Notes under the pieces: model-generated | What the model saw: only the letters and a program-made list of their open reading frames with translations | Told to the model about the DNA's origin: nothing | Databases searched by the model: none | Assembly (NCBI GenBank): GCA_947652605.1 | Contig: OX393581.1 | Coordinates: 27,460,788-27,524,787, forward strand | Direction of reading: 5' to 3' | DNA from: Elmis aenea | Taxonomy: Eukaryota; Arthropoda; Insecta; Coleoptera; Elmidae | DNA: 64,000 nucleotides | Program-made: the position numbers and the translations under genes | In this document: positions 24,861 through 36,640 of the stretch, piece after piece | Numbering within the stretch: position 1 is the stretch's first letter | How the letters are laid out: the number at the start of each line of letters is the position of its first letter

Positions 24861-25626
24861 TTTTTCTGCGTCCGTCCAGAAAATCAGTTGTTTCCGATCA
24901 ATTGTTGGCTGGCAAATACATCTTTACTGCCCTAGGTCAAAAAGTAACTTGTTGTGTTTACCGGCCTAGGCCGGAAAGTAGTTGGTTGCCATGATGATGA
25001 GTTGTTTTGTTGATTTGCGCTGTTAAACAAGCTTCATTATACCACCAAGCGAGTTTGCACCTGTAGTTTGTTAAGTTATTGTTTATTTATGGATGGTGAC
25101 GATAGTGATTTTGGTGTCAGTGGTGGACGCAGACCTACGTAACATACCCGTAAAGTTTACTGGACTCGTATGCTTTCAGGACTCACCCACGGCTCGTCCA
25201 AAAACTGCATACTCGTCCAGTAAAGTACCACTTTCCGGTCTTGTTAAGTAATAGGTAACTATTTTCTGCGTCCGTATAAGATATTAGTTGTTTCTAATCA
25301 TTTTTTAGGCTGGAAAATTATCTTTACCGGCTTAGGGCAGAAAGTACCTGATTGCCATTGTGATTTGTGTTGTTGATTTGTGCTGTCAAACAAGCGTCGC
25401 TATACCACCAAGCGAATTTTCACCTGTGTTAAGTTATTGTTTAATTATAGATGACGACGATAGTGATTTTGGTGTCTTCGGCTGACGCAGAAAAAATATT
25501 GTGCAGAACATACACGGAAAGTGTCTTTACTGGACTCATATCCTTCCACGACTCGCCTACGGCTCGTCCAAGTACTGTCTACTCGTTCAGTAAAGTACCA
25601 CTTTCCGGTCCTATTACGTAAATAAC
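24861..25626 (+). repeat. Tandem pair of about 380-bp repeats
   Basis: Two direct copies, about 24861-25256 and 25261-25626, share TTTTCTGCGTCCGT at the start and the ATACCACCAAGCGA and ACGATAGTGATTTTGGTGTC phrases in the middle. Both close with CGGCTCGTCCA and TAAAGTACCACTTTCCGGTC. They are clearly diverged, so the duplication is not new. The first copy has the perfect 14-bp palindrome CCGGCCTAGGCCGG (24961-24974), broken in the second. No protein motif was recognised. Confidence 0.8.
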
Positions 25627-25681
25627 TACTTCATTGAAATTTTTTTGTTTAGACCTAAAATATTTCAAACGTGTATTTAGT

Positions 25682-26497
25682 CGCTGATATCATACCAAAT
25701 GGAAAAAATAAACATAACTGAGCTAATGTTCGCAAACGACATGGTCTTTGTCGCGTAAACCGAAAAGAATCTGCAACATAATCTAGAAACTGTAAACCAG
25801 GAATTGGAAAAAATTAGTATGAAAATAAATACCGAAAAAAGTAAAACTATGATCGTTACAACAGAGAACAAAGGGCATAACATCACTTTAAATGGGCTTA
25901 GGTTGGAACAGGTAAACAGCTTTAAACATTTAAGAGTGATCATAGAGAAAAATGGAGGAATGGACAAGGAAATAATAAAGGACAGGAAACGTGGTAAGAA
26001 TATTTAACAGTTTCAGAACAACATTTTTTGGAAATAAAGTCCCAAACGAACAAAAGTGGAAGTGGTCAAAAAGGTAGTAACTCCGACATTTTTATACGGA
26101 AGTGAAACGTGGACACTCACAAATAAAAATAGTAGGGGAGTGAATGCAGCAGAAATGAGATATCCAAGAAAATCCAAGCAAAAACCAAAAAAGAAAGATC
26201 AGAAATGAGACAGAGAACAATTTAAAAAAATCAATTGAAACAAAAATACAAGAAAGACAGCTGGGATGGTTGGGGCACATTTATAGGATGAAAGAAGAAA
26301 GGTTAACCAAAAAAGTCTATAAAGTAAAATCACAGGGAAAAAACAAAAGAGGTAGACCGAGAAAAACTTGGCATGACAAAGTAAAAAAAGCAGCAGTGGA
26401 TAGAAATATTAAATGGAAAGACGTAAAAACAGCTAGCACAAGACAGAAAAACATGAAAAAAAGTCGGCACAACACAGTTCAACAGTCCTACACCTAA
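25682..26497 (+). pseudogene. Decayed RTE-like reverse transcriptase fragment
   Basis: The plus strand opens with ITELMFANDMVFVA, in which the catalytic YADD is replaced by FAND, followed by a stop. ISMKINTEKSKTMIV and a VNSFKHLRVIIEKNG segment (family: YLG) come next, then a frameshift. TPTFLYGSETWTLTN and AAEMRYPRK follow, and finally RQLGWLGHIYRMKEERLTKK with the basic KRGRPRKTWHDKVKKAA tail ending at 26497. It is 5'-truncated and has at least three frame breaks. It is a different, older copy than the minus-strand LINE at 23.4-24.5 kb. Confidence 0.82.
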
Positions 26498-26520
26498 CAG
26501 TAGGACTCTTGACTAAACAA

Positions 26521-26570
26521 AGTAAATCATACCACAGAAATATTTAGTAAACCATACCACAGAAATATTT
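26521..26570 (+). repeat. Two tandem 25-bp units after the LINE remnant
   Basis: AGTAAA(T/C)CATACCACAGAAATATTT is repeated exactly twice (26521-26545, 26546-26570) with one difference. It directly follows the LINE coding end and may belong to its 3' region. Confidence 0.8.
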
Positions 26571-28586
26571 TAAAATGTAAGTGTATCAATAAGTTACTAA
26601 ATACTTTTGTTTTAGTGTAGTAATCGTGTAGTTCTTACAGTTTAGATGTTGCCCACTGTAAGTTTTGAATTTCCGACGCACTTTGTAAAAGTCATCAACA
26701 TATTTATTTAAGATGTAAGCATTTAACCAGTGATCTACAGACAAGAATTGATTTTTTTCTACTTTCATTGACTTTTTTGCTTCAATTTAATCGACTTTGC
26801 AACTCCTATAATAAACGAGATGTCAATAGTGATGTTCGAAATTCCAACGCCCTCTGTACTTCTAGACGTACACCAATATGAAAAAAAGTCTGTTAATTAA
26901 AATTATATTACGACAACGATATTTTCAGCCGATACACCGCATGTTATATTTTGCTATTTTTTCAGTTTTTTTTTGACTCAACAACAGTAATAAATTAGTC
27001 TGACTTGACCGCATAAATTAATATGGTTGACCACGGTCGCGTGCATTAGCGCATCAGAACAATACTTTATTACAAGACGCAACGTTGTGTAGTTTATAAT
27101 TCAAACAAAATTCTCTAGGTACTGTCAACTTTCAGTTACTTTCCAAGTAACAAAATGTATTACCATTATCGTAATGGTAAAGAAGCTATAAACAACTTAT
27201 TTTTTGTTACGCTTTCTTCTTTCATTAAATATAAATAAGCGTACAGATGGGTGATGGTAAAATTTTGGGTAATTAATGAAGTTGAATCGCTTTTTTAAAT
27301 ATACATGACCGATAAAGTAATTACAGTTAATTGTATATTACGGAACCGGTGTGATTAGAAATTAGGGAACACTCTGTAATTTAGAGAAAATCGTGTTGGA
27401 GCCGCCAGTCCAAATAATCAGTACCTAATTATACAGGGTGTCGACGATAAACTTGCCATATCACAAAAGACTAGAAATACATATTTGGTTAACGTAGAGA
27501 AAATGTGAGCCGTTGAGAACTACTTAGCCTAATCAAACTCTGCGTGCTGTTTTATTAAGGCAATTAAAAAACGGTAATGTTTAGTTGTACCTAATTATGA
27601 TTATCGAGATATATTAAGGAAGTTAGTGAACAAATTGTTATAGTATTGTGCACTTATTATAAAGGTTCACGTGCCATTATTTTCATTTGTTTTTCTAATT
27701 GAAGAAACATTATTTTTTATTATTTTATTATTTCAAAATTTATTTCATTAATAAATTGAAGTAACTAAGTAATTTACAAAATTAAGAATGCTAAAGATAA
27801 AATACCGGTGATTATAGTTTGCCACGTAGTAGTAATAAAAAAACAAAAGCGATAATAAGCAAATATTTATTGCTTTTTTGGCTTTTTTTTTTCATTTACT
27901 GCTAAATTTTTGTGAAGTAATAAACAATACATTGTGAAATATACAGAGAAAAAATTAGAAGATACATTAATAAACCACAAAAGTTATTCTACAAGCAGTA
28001 GAATATTTAAATTCATAAAGCATTTGATTTTAAAAATTAAAATTAAAAATAATCACATACATTTTGGTGCCTAACTATAACTAAACAAATTATCGTTCGT
28101 TTATGTTTATAGTTATTTAATTAAGAAATCTAAACATTTTCGTAAAAACTAGTTGCAATTAATATTATATACTACGATTAGCAAGATATCTTAGTACCTA
28201 AATTTTTATAACATTTTAAGTCTTTGAAGCAGCCTTCCACTTCCAACACAAGTATAGTTATTGTTGGTATTGTTAAATTCGTCAGAAAATACTCCATTTA
28301 AATAACCGCATGTACAAAAACAGTTCCATTTAAAAAATTGACTTTTTGTTAAAAAATCGATCCTGCCACCTTCAAAGCCGATTAAAGTAACCTAAATGTC
28401 AATCAAAACTTGCAAAAGCGTTTTTTGGGCACTCGTTGGCATAATAAAATTCAATTTATGTAGATCACAGCACACTTAACGAAAAAATAGATTTTCGTCC
28501 AAAAAATATTTGAGGTTATAAAAGTTTACCCAATTGATGCAGTTGTATTCAAAATTACTTCCTCTTTCCAAAAATGTAAAAATATA
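26571..28586. other. No gene; solo CAGGGTG terminus
   Basis: A TA-flanked CAGGGTGTCGACGATAAACT terminus lies at 27434 without a matching partner that I could find. The rest is AT-rich and featureless. Confidence 0.45.
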
Positions 28587-28915
28587 CAGGGTGTTCCATT
28601 TGAAATAAAAAAGTTTGAGTCATTTCCGGCGCAACCGGAAGTGAAACAATAGTGTACATATGTTCAAATAATTCGGTCTTTTACGCTTATCACTTGTCTA
28701 AAAATTCATTTATCTAAAATCAAAACTAAAGTAAAAAGGGGTGTACCAGAACTCAGTCACACCTGATATGTTTACTCAAACTACGCCATATTGGTATTTT
28801 TTGTTTTGCAACGGATCCCAAAATGCCAAAAATTTTGAAATTAAATCATGTTTTATTTTGTTAAGACAAGTCTCAATATTTTGCCGTGTATTGCACGCTT
28901 TTTTTACACATCCTG
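28587..28915. mobile_element. Short CAGGGTGTTCC element
   Basis: Starts CAGGGTGTTCCATTTGAAAT with TA before it and ends ...ACACATCCTG followed by TA. Shares CATTTCCGGCG(C/A)AACCGGAAGTGAAACAATA and CCAGAACTC phrases with copies at 30008-30945 and 63725-63920. Flanking sequence (TTTGAGGTTATAAAA, TTCAAAATTACTTC) is also shared among the three, so a larger repeat may carry them. Non-coding. Confidence 0.7.
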
Positions 28916-30007
28916 TATAATTAATGAAATCAGTGGGACCCTACCTTATCGTAATTATTATACTATAATGGGTTGGAATAATCGCTTACTATAATGGAGC
29001 TAATAAATGTTTTGAGGGCATAATTAGGCTGGAATATACCGGAATTGTCAAACTATTAAATGTTTTACACAAATTACGAGATGTTTTCCCGTCCTCATTT
29101 TACACGAATCTCCCCTCGCTACAAACTCGAACTAATTAGACTGGAAAACGCATCGTTGTTTGAGAACGGCACTTGATTTACCAAATTCGTTGGATCGATG
29201 TGAGGTTAACCACTTTTAATTAGCAACGAACGTATTTCATTATTTGTTTTATTTCTGAACTAATAAAAAGTATATTGCCGACTATCGATCTTTTAAGAGC
29301 GTTTTCGTTGATTTATTGTGATTATTGTTCTCACGCAATCCAATCAGCGGCGGTTATGACAACACAAAATTTTTTGTATACTTCCGGTTCAGTGGTGAAA
29401 AGTAACTAATCGCAATTATATATAATAAAAGAAGGCAAAAGAGTCTTGAATGGGGACGCTGTTAATTTTAAACACTATGCGTAAATGAGGTTATATAAAA
29501 ATGAGACCAAGGTCATTTCTCTTTAGCACTCTACAAGAGCAGTACATTGAATGTTTTTATGCATCGATTTTAAGTAATAAAGTGAAAGGTGCTTTACATT
29601 CAGTTTGATATCACATTGGATTAAAAACTATAAGCACGTTTTTTACCTATTTTGCTGTTGCTATTGGTTTAATAAAATCATGAACTTTTTTGCTATTAGG
29701 TGTTCTTTAAGTTAAAATTTATAACGCAGCGAATGTAACACCATAGAAAATCACTTTCATCTCGCGTTTACTTTTTAAATTTACTGTCTTAAATACATTT
29801 AATAGTTTATTATTTTCAGTTCTCGGTGACTCCACATATTTTTAATTTTTAAAATGGTTAATGTTTATAACCTCAAATAATTTTTGGTCCAATTTTTTTT
29901 TGTAATTCAGTGTGAGTCATTTTCTAACGGAATGGTAGTGGTTCAGCCAAAATAGTGCACAGTTATATTCGAAATTGCTTCTTATTTCCAAAAAATTTAA
30001 TAATATA
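28916..30007. other. AT-rich DNA, then flank shared with sister repeats
   Basis: Nothing gene-like. From about 29868 the sequence (ATAACCTCAAATAATTTTTGG and following) is homologous to the flank of the copies at 28500-28586 and 63921-64000, suggesting a larger dispersed repeat. Confidence 0.5.
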
Positions 30008-30945
30008 CAGGGTTCCGTTTGAAATAACAAACTTTGGGCCATTTCCGGCGAAACCGGAAGTGAAACAATAACGTAATATGTTCCAATAATCGGGTTTTTT
30101 GCGCATATCATATGTCTAACATTTCATTTAATTAAATACAAAACTAAAGAAAAAAAGTCGGTGTCCAGAACTCGGTTACATGCAAATAGGGTTTTTAACA
30201 GGGCTCGAAACCGAAAAAAATTTTGGTTAAAGGTGAATCGAAATCGAGAACTTTATTTTTATAACGGTTTTTGTTGAAAAACCGGTTTTTTTCGTAAAAA
30301 ACCGGTTTTGTGTAAAAAACCGATTTAAATTAAAAACCGGTTAAATTAACCGGTTTAAAAAACCGGTTAAATTAACCGGTTTTTAACATTATTTAGATTA
30401 GGAATGCGAAGTATGAAAAGATATTATCTATTTATAATTTTATAATATATGTGCACTCAAGCGTTCAGTAATGACTTTCGGTAAACTAATCGCATTTAAT
30501 ATAGATTTTGTATTTTTGCAAAGTAATTTACATTAAAGAAAGATGTTAAAAAAACCGGTTTTTTATTATTTTGGTTAAAGTTTACCGTTTTTTGTGCCTT
30601 TAAAAATAACGGTTTCGGTTAAAAATCACTTTTTCGGACAAAAAATAGAGGTTAACTGGTTTTTAATGTTGTTATTATTTAGGTCCAATGGATTACAAAC
30701 TATACTAATAATCAAAAAGAAAAAATCAAGTAAAAAGTGTTTATAAATCGAATATCTTTTTAATTTTTCAGTAAAAACCGGATGGTTCCATTTAAGTTTT
30801 TAAAGTTACTTCGGTTTAAACACGAAAATCGCTATAGCGTCAGTCAATTCTACATATGCCTTTTATCATTAAAAAAAAAATCCCTATCTGTCAGACGTCG
30901 CATTTTCGAACAAAACTGCTGGTACGGGTGGTCCGAAACACCCTG
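30008..30945. mobile_element. Longer copy of the CAGGGTGTTCC family with AACCGGTT-rich insert
   Basis: The left end CAGGGTTCCGTTTGAAATAAC and the right end GTCCGAAACACCCTG are TA-flanked. The left 170 bp match the copy at 28587. Inside, from CAGGGCTCGAAACCG (30199) to about 30780, the sequence is dominated by AAAACCGGTT-type units in both orientations; this looks like a separate hAT-like insertion. No coding capacity was recognised. Confidence 0.65.
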
Positions 30946-33121
30946 TATATACAAGGCAACAGAGAAATATTTTCTATCAGAATAAATATAAACATTTTGT
31001 TTATTACATCCTAGTTAAAAATAATAAGTTCTGATGCAGTAATCGTTTTTTTTTACTAAGTGATTTAATTCGAATTATTTTGTTCTTACAATACAAATAA
31101 TGTTTTACTGCTATTTTATTGTTAGAAGCTAGAATGTTTATATTTTACACATTTAAGAAATAATTGACCTAAAATTCGGGTCGGACTGAAATAAATTATT
31201 TAGTGTTCGTTAATACAAAATTTAATATCGCGTTAAACCCTTGTATTGTATACCACGTTATGATGTTTTAAGAAAAGTATTGCTTTTCTTAAATGCAAAA
31301 AATCCTTCGTAAAAATATAAAACTATGCAAATATGTTTACAGGTAATAGAGTTTTTATCAACCGTTTTTGTTTAAGCAATATAAAGTGAAAATAAAACCA
31401 TGTGGCAATATTTTCAATAAACTTCTTGCATCTTTCAAGTTGGTTTTTACTATAAAATGAAGTCCGTTCACGGCGTGATGTATTAATTGTAACTATAGCT
31501 AACATCATTAATCATGATATACCGAAGATTACGACTTATCAATCTTCGTGTTGACAGCGAACGTAGTGCAGAGTAATCAACAGAATATTATTAGGCAATT
31601 TTTTCATTATTAACAATTGATGTTACTTGTACAGTATGTATGAAATTGGTACAAATGTTAGCTGCAGTTTAGTTATGTAACTAATTTGCACGCATATTGT
31701 GTTGAATGTGCTAAATAATAGTTACCCCATATGTTGTGTAACTAAGCAAAAGAACTTGATAAGCAATAGTACAAATTAATCTTACACTAATCTCTTTTTC
31801 AAGTTTTAATTAAACATTGTCCAACGTTTAGAAACAGAATACACTGTATTTTTTGCAGATCATAATAAATTTTAAAAAAGCGTTTAAAAGGTTATCTTCA
31901 TGTTCTCGTGTTTTCTTACTGTTTTAATGATCTTTTACGTATCACTACTTATAATTTTATAGTATAAAAAGCAGACCTCATCTACTTTAAAATTTGTTTC
32001 TCCACTGACTGCTTATGTAACTTGTTGGTTATCATTTTATTTTGCAAAAATCACATTTATTTTGTTATTTGATCAATTTTATAACAAAAATTGTATAAAT
32101 AATCCTAATTAAAAAACTTTTAATTTTTTATAAAGATGTCTCGGAATGGAATACCAATTTTAAGACTCTCGTATTTAAATATGACTGCAACGGATAAAAA
32201 GACGAGAGTCTCTAAACCGGTATAGCAATTCTACAAGTAATTTTTATTAAGCTTATAATTTCTAATTGGATATTTTCATTATAATATTATAACTCATACA
32301 TTTTGTTTATAAATTTATCAGATTTATAAAAAACCATTAATTGGTTTAAAATTTTATTAACTTAATTTTGGTATTCTCACGACTTCTAGCAGCATTACAC
32401 ATTATTAGACAATCCAAAAAAAGTAAAAATTATATTAGCAAAATTTTGAAATTAATTAAAATTTTTAGAGCGATATAAATATAAACTATATTGCTGAAAC
32501 TTGATTACAAGTTTGTTAAACCATTAAAAAATTATGCCCAAGCTTTACAAAAGAATAATCAATCAGACAATTTATTAAACATATCAATATAACATGTTTC
32601 ATGTTATGTACCAAATGCACCAAAATGTACCAAATTATGTAGAGTAATTTTTTTATAATACAGGGTGTCCCAAAAGTCAATATCTATTTTAGTGGATTTA
32701 AGCGTATTTTAGAAAATGTTTATTTTTGTACCATGGTATATTATATGCATTATTATACAAATGCATGTATTTTAAAAAAATACAGTTTTTTACAAGATCA
32801 TTTGTTAATTTTTTTATGTACCCTTTAAATGTTGTAACAAAGTAACATGCAGCTTACAAAGCAGGAAGAGCAATGAAATTAAAGAAGATTAATAAAAAAA
32901 TGTGCAAAAAATTCATACTTATTTGAATACATACCATTGTTTTATAATAAAAATTGGTTGTAATATAGTTAAATTTACCAAAATAAATACTGACTTTTGT
33001 GACAACATGTACTTTACATTCCTCTACGGACAAATTGGTTTTCAAAACGACATTTATTAGCTCGTATACAGTACTCTCGAGTTTGATATGATTCTCAATA
33101 CAAAAATGGTGCATGATGGTG
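30946..33121. other. No gene; solo CAGGGTGTCCC terminus at 32661
   Basis: AT-rich DNA. CAGGGTGTCCCAAAAGTCAA at 32661 is a terminus of the common family but no partner end was located. Confidence 0.5.
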
Positions 33122-33556
33122 CAGCGTCATTCAAAAAGTATGCAATAAATGCAGGAGTTTTTTATTATCGATTTCTTAGAAAATTTTATTTTTGATAAAA
33201 CTAATTTTAAAATTTAAAAAAAAGTTCAGTGAAATTCACAGTAGATTTTACTGATTTTAGAAATATTCGCAGAAGAAAGGGGCCCTTATTTTAACAGGTT
33301 AAAAAAAATTAATAGAGAATAAGTTGTTAAGAATTTAAAACTGTGAGTTGACGTTTAATTTTCAATAATTATATTTATAGTAACTTTAACATTCAAAAAA
33401 TAAAAAAGTCTCTAAAATCTAGTGTCGTATGATTTTTTATCAAATATTTTAAAATTAGTTTTACGCCTTGCATCAACTTTTATCAGAAATAAAATTTTCT
33501 GAGAAATCGATGATAAAAAACTTTTCCATTTGTTGCATGCTTTTTGAATGCCGCTG
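33122..33556. mobile_element. MITE, CAGCGTCATTC family, long form
   Basis: Left end CAGCGTCATTCAAAAAGTATGCA and right end TGCATGCTTTTTGAATGCCGCTG are inverted copies; the subterminal AAGTTTTTTATTATCGATTTCT / GAGAAATCGATGATAAAAAACTT segments also pair. Twice the size of its relative at 21773-21975, with extra AT-rich centre. Non-coding. Confidence 0.82.
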
Positions 33557-35153
33557 TATCATGATTGTCACAGCCTTTAAAAAAACTTTTGTTTGTATTT
33601 GTTTCATTTGGTTTTACTATTGACAACCTGCATAAGCTCATCAAAGCTTTAATATTGTAGATTAATAATGATTCTTTGTCTTACAGTTAATCATGTTTAA
33701 GCATTGTATTTATTTATACTTTACTATTTATTCAAACTTTCGACTTAAACTTATGGGTAGTGGTATTATCGGCCTACATATCTCTTGCTGATTCGGTAAA
33801 TCTCATCCACGTATGCGTGTGTAGGTGTAAATTATCAAGGGATGATCTGCTCGCCTGAACTATTTGTAATTAAAATCTGTGCAAGCTGTTGCAAAATTGG
33901 CAAGTTTAAGAATTCTATGGACAATTTTTTACTCATGTGCGCTTTTCATAAAGTATACACTTTAATTTATGTTTTAAAAAGTAATTGTGTGTTGATTAGG
34001 CTACAGACACATTTTCCCAAATTAAATTTATCCAGGGTAAGTCGTGCTAGCTGTTAATCTGGAAATAAATTATTTGTGCAAAACCCTGGTGACCGCTCTC
34101 AGTTTAAATTTAATCAAATGAAGTTATTTCTGTTAAGGCTTTAAACGCAATGCACAAGTATCCCAACTGAAGTAGGTTTAAATACAACATTATTTTAAAT
34201 GTTTGCAGTACCTCTAAGCTTCTTTATATGTAGTTATTACACTTCAAAATTCAGCAAAAGGATTACAATAAATGTTTTAAGCAATATTTTTAAATAATTG
34301 TCAGATGCACGTATCTACTTTGCGAATTCTATTTGTTTAATAAATTTGTTTGGATCAGAAAATCAAGATAAACGAACACGCTTGAAAATGACTAACTTAA
34401 CACTACTATAAAAAGTAATGGTAGATATTATTAAATATTTTTAGATTTGAAAATTATTTGCGTTAGTAATTAATTATCAACAATCAATTCATACAATGTT
34501 ATCATAAAATATTACATAATAAATGTTGTAAGAAGCAAATTACGCACGAGTTAAAAGTTGCGCATTGAGCCACATTTCAACGAGCGTGTAATTGCTTTAT
34601 AACACGAATTTTGTACTATACTTTTTCTACGATCACATAATACATACGATTTTATCGGTTTTTTGCCTAGCAGTAAACACACTTGTACGTACGCTGTAAA
34701 CTGTCAAGTTTGACGTGAGTCTACTTGATTATTTTAAGAAAACTGTGGTTTTTGCTTTCCGTGCGTAAAGACCATATTACTTTGCATGCAGGTTGTCTTA
34801 TAGTCATTTACAGATGTGGTCGTAAAAAATGCTTTTTTGTGCGATCGTACTAGAAACAGCTGTTTTACGGACGCGTTAGCAACCGTAAAGTACTGCATTA
34901 CCGGCGTTATCCTTAGCAACGGCCGATAAAGTAACTACAGCGTACGAAAAAGTAAATTTGCATTTAAGTACTAATGTGCGTGCTGATCTAATTTCTCCGA
35001 GTTCCCGCTACGTAGGGTGTTTAAGTTGGTAACTGTCAAGTTTATAACCAAACATTTTGGTGTTAATGTTAATACTGAGTTCAACGTATAGATAAAGTTC
35101 AACGTTCAAGTACATAATTTTATAATTATTTATAGTTAATTTATAATTAAAAG
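33557..35153. other. Region upstream of the recombinase, no gene seen
   Basis: No coding motif. 34550-35150 is less AT-rich than its surroundings and probably includes the 5' region of the recombinase. It contains TTTTTTGTGCGATCG at 34833-34847, which recurs inverted at 36497-36511 beyond the gene. Confidence 0.45.
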
Positions 35154-36308
35154 ATGGACCAAGGAAGTGACGAAGAGAGTGATACATCACCCATGAATAC
35201 ACCACCTGACGTTCATGAAGAAGCAGAGGCAGTAAAATTAAATCATCTGCCGAACAAATCTGCAACATTATATGAAAAACAATACAATTTATTTATGGAA
35301 TGGTGCAATAATAAAAAAATAAGTAAATATAGTGAAAACGTCCTGCTTGCTTATTTTTCTCAAAAAGCGAAACAATGTAAATGTTCAACATTATGGTCAA
35401 CATTTTCAATGTTAAAAGCAACTTTAATAGCGAAAAATGATGTAAATATAAGCAAATATTGTAAACTCATTGCATTTTTGAAAAAACAAAACGTGGGTTA
35501 CAAAGCCAAAAAATCAAAAGTATTTGTAAGAGACGAGATAAATAGGTTTTTGCTTAATGCACCTGATGAAACCTATTTAATGAACAAAGTAAGTGAAGAT
35601 ATAATTACTCGATTTTATTCAAAGCTTTATATTTTCTAGGTATGTTTAATATTTGCTATTGCTGGTGCATGCCGCCGAGAAGAGCTACGTAATCTTTCTA
35701 TTGAGAATATAAAAGATAATAATGATATCCTTGTAATTAAAATACCCGATTCAAAAACAAGTAAATCAAGAATGTTTACTGTAACCGACGAAATTTGCGA
35801 TGGAGTAAGTGCGCTAGAAATATATCGAAAATATACATTATTGAGACCTAACGTCACTCATAAAACATTTTTCTTGAAATACCAAAATGGAAAATGCAAT
35901 AAGCAAGTGGTTGGAATACACACTTTTGGTAAAATGCCTAGTGTTATTGCGAAATATTTATAATAACCTAATTCAAATGAATATACCGGCCACTGTTTTC
36001 GCCGCACATCGGCATCATTATTAGCTGATGCTGGAGGTGATATCCTAACTCTAAAGCGACACGGTGGTTGGAAGAGTTCGACCGTCGCTGAAGGTTATGT
36101 TGAAGACTCTATAACCAACAAAGTTGAAATCGCTAACAAGATTTTAAAAGAAAAGAATTTTAATATCAATGCTACAACTCCAAACTTCACTTCCGCTGTG
36201 GCGAACACTTCTATATGTAATAAAAATGTACAAGACACTGCCTCAGGTGTAAATTTGAATAACTGTAATAAATGTACTATCACAATCAATTACACCATTA
36301 ATAAATAA
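35154..36308 (+). pseudogene. Crypton-type tyrosine recombinase, one intron, two internal stops
   Basis: Exon 1 (35154-35588, 145 codons) starts at an ATG with an acidic leader, then a core-binding-like helical region (YEKQYNLFMEWCNNKK, LLAYFSQKAK). A 51-nt intron (35589-35639) has a GTAAGT donor and a TTTTCTAG acceptor, phase 0. Exon 2 (35640-36308) carries the catalytic domain: GACRREELRNLSIENIKD (first catalytic Arg), GHCFRRTSASLLADAGGD (His-x-x-Arg box) and HGGWKSSTVAEGYVED (His/Trp and nucleophile Tyr). This box order and spacing are those of tyrosine recombinases; in insects, such stand-alone genes belong to Crypton transposons or genes derived from them. The frame is open throughout except TAATAA at 35961-35966 between KYL and PNSNEYTGH. 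An AATAAA overlaps the terminal stop. Crypton assignment is by motif recall. A domesticated host gene is the alternative, but the double stop argues for a decayed copy. Confidence 0.85.
35589..35639 (+). other. Predicted 51-nt intron of the recombinase
   Basis: Donor AACAAA|GTAAGT and acceptor ATATTTTCTAG|GTATG. Removing it joins LMNK to VCLIFAIAGAC in phase, which restores the continuous domain and removes the TAG at 35637-35639. Size is typical of short insect introns. Confidence 0.85.
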
Positions 36309-36399
36309 ATTGTTTATGATGTAGTACTTTTTATTTACTTAATCAACAAAAAAAGGTTTTTTAAATTAATTATGTACAGAATTATGCAAGTACGTCCAC

Positions 36400-36640
36400 C
36401 CTTAACAGCATACGCCGTCATCTGTCAGTGACAGAATGTCACGTAGTTTCTAACCTATATTTTTAAAAATACTAAAAATTTAAATTGTTTTTGATTCGAT
36501 CGCACAAAAAATGTAATATGCACCTCGGCCAAAACGTACTTTTTCGGCCTTGCCTTTTTGCTGGCCTCGACTACGTCTCGGCCAGCAAACCAGACGCGGC
36601 CGAAAAAGTTACACTTTTTGGCCTTGGTACATAAATAACT
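36400..36640. repeat. GC-rich inverted repeat downstream of the recombinase
   Basis: At 36525-36629 CTCGGCCAAAACGTACTTTTTCGGCC pairs with GGCCGAAAAAGTTACACTTTTTGGCC, and TGCTGGCC pairs with GGCCAGCA around a TCGACTACGTCTC loop. The structure is GC-rich against an AT-rich background and looks like a MITE centre. CAGTGACAGAATGTCACG (36426) is a small additional palindrome. Confidence 0.6.

Noticed and set aside
25677..26280. Minus-strand open frames of hydrophobic character
   Set aside because: Antisense shadows of the plus-strand RT pseudogene; apparent membrane segments come from A-rich coding sequence read backwards.
34860..34925. X-box-like site GTTATCCTTAGCAAC upstream of the recombinase
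   Set aside because: One half-site matches imperfectly and a single hit in this length of DNA is not evidence of regulation.
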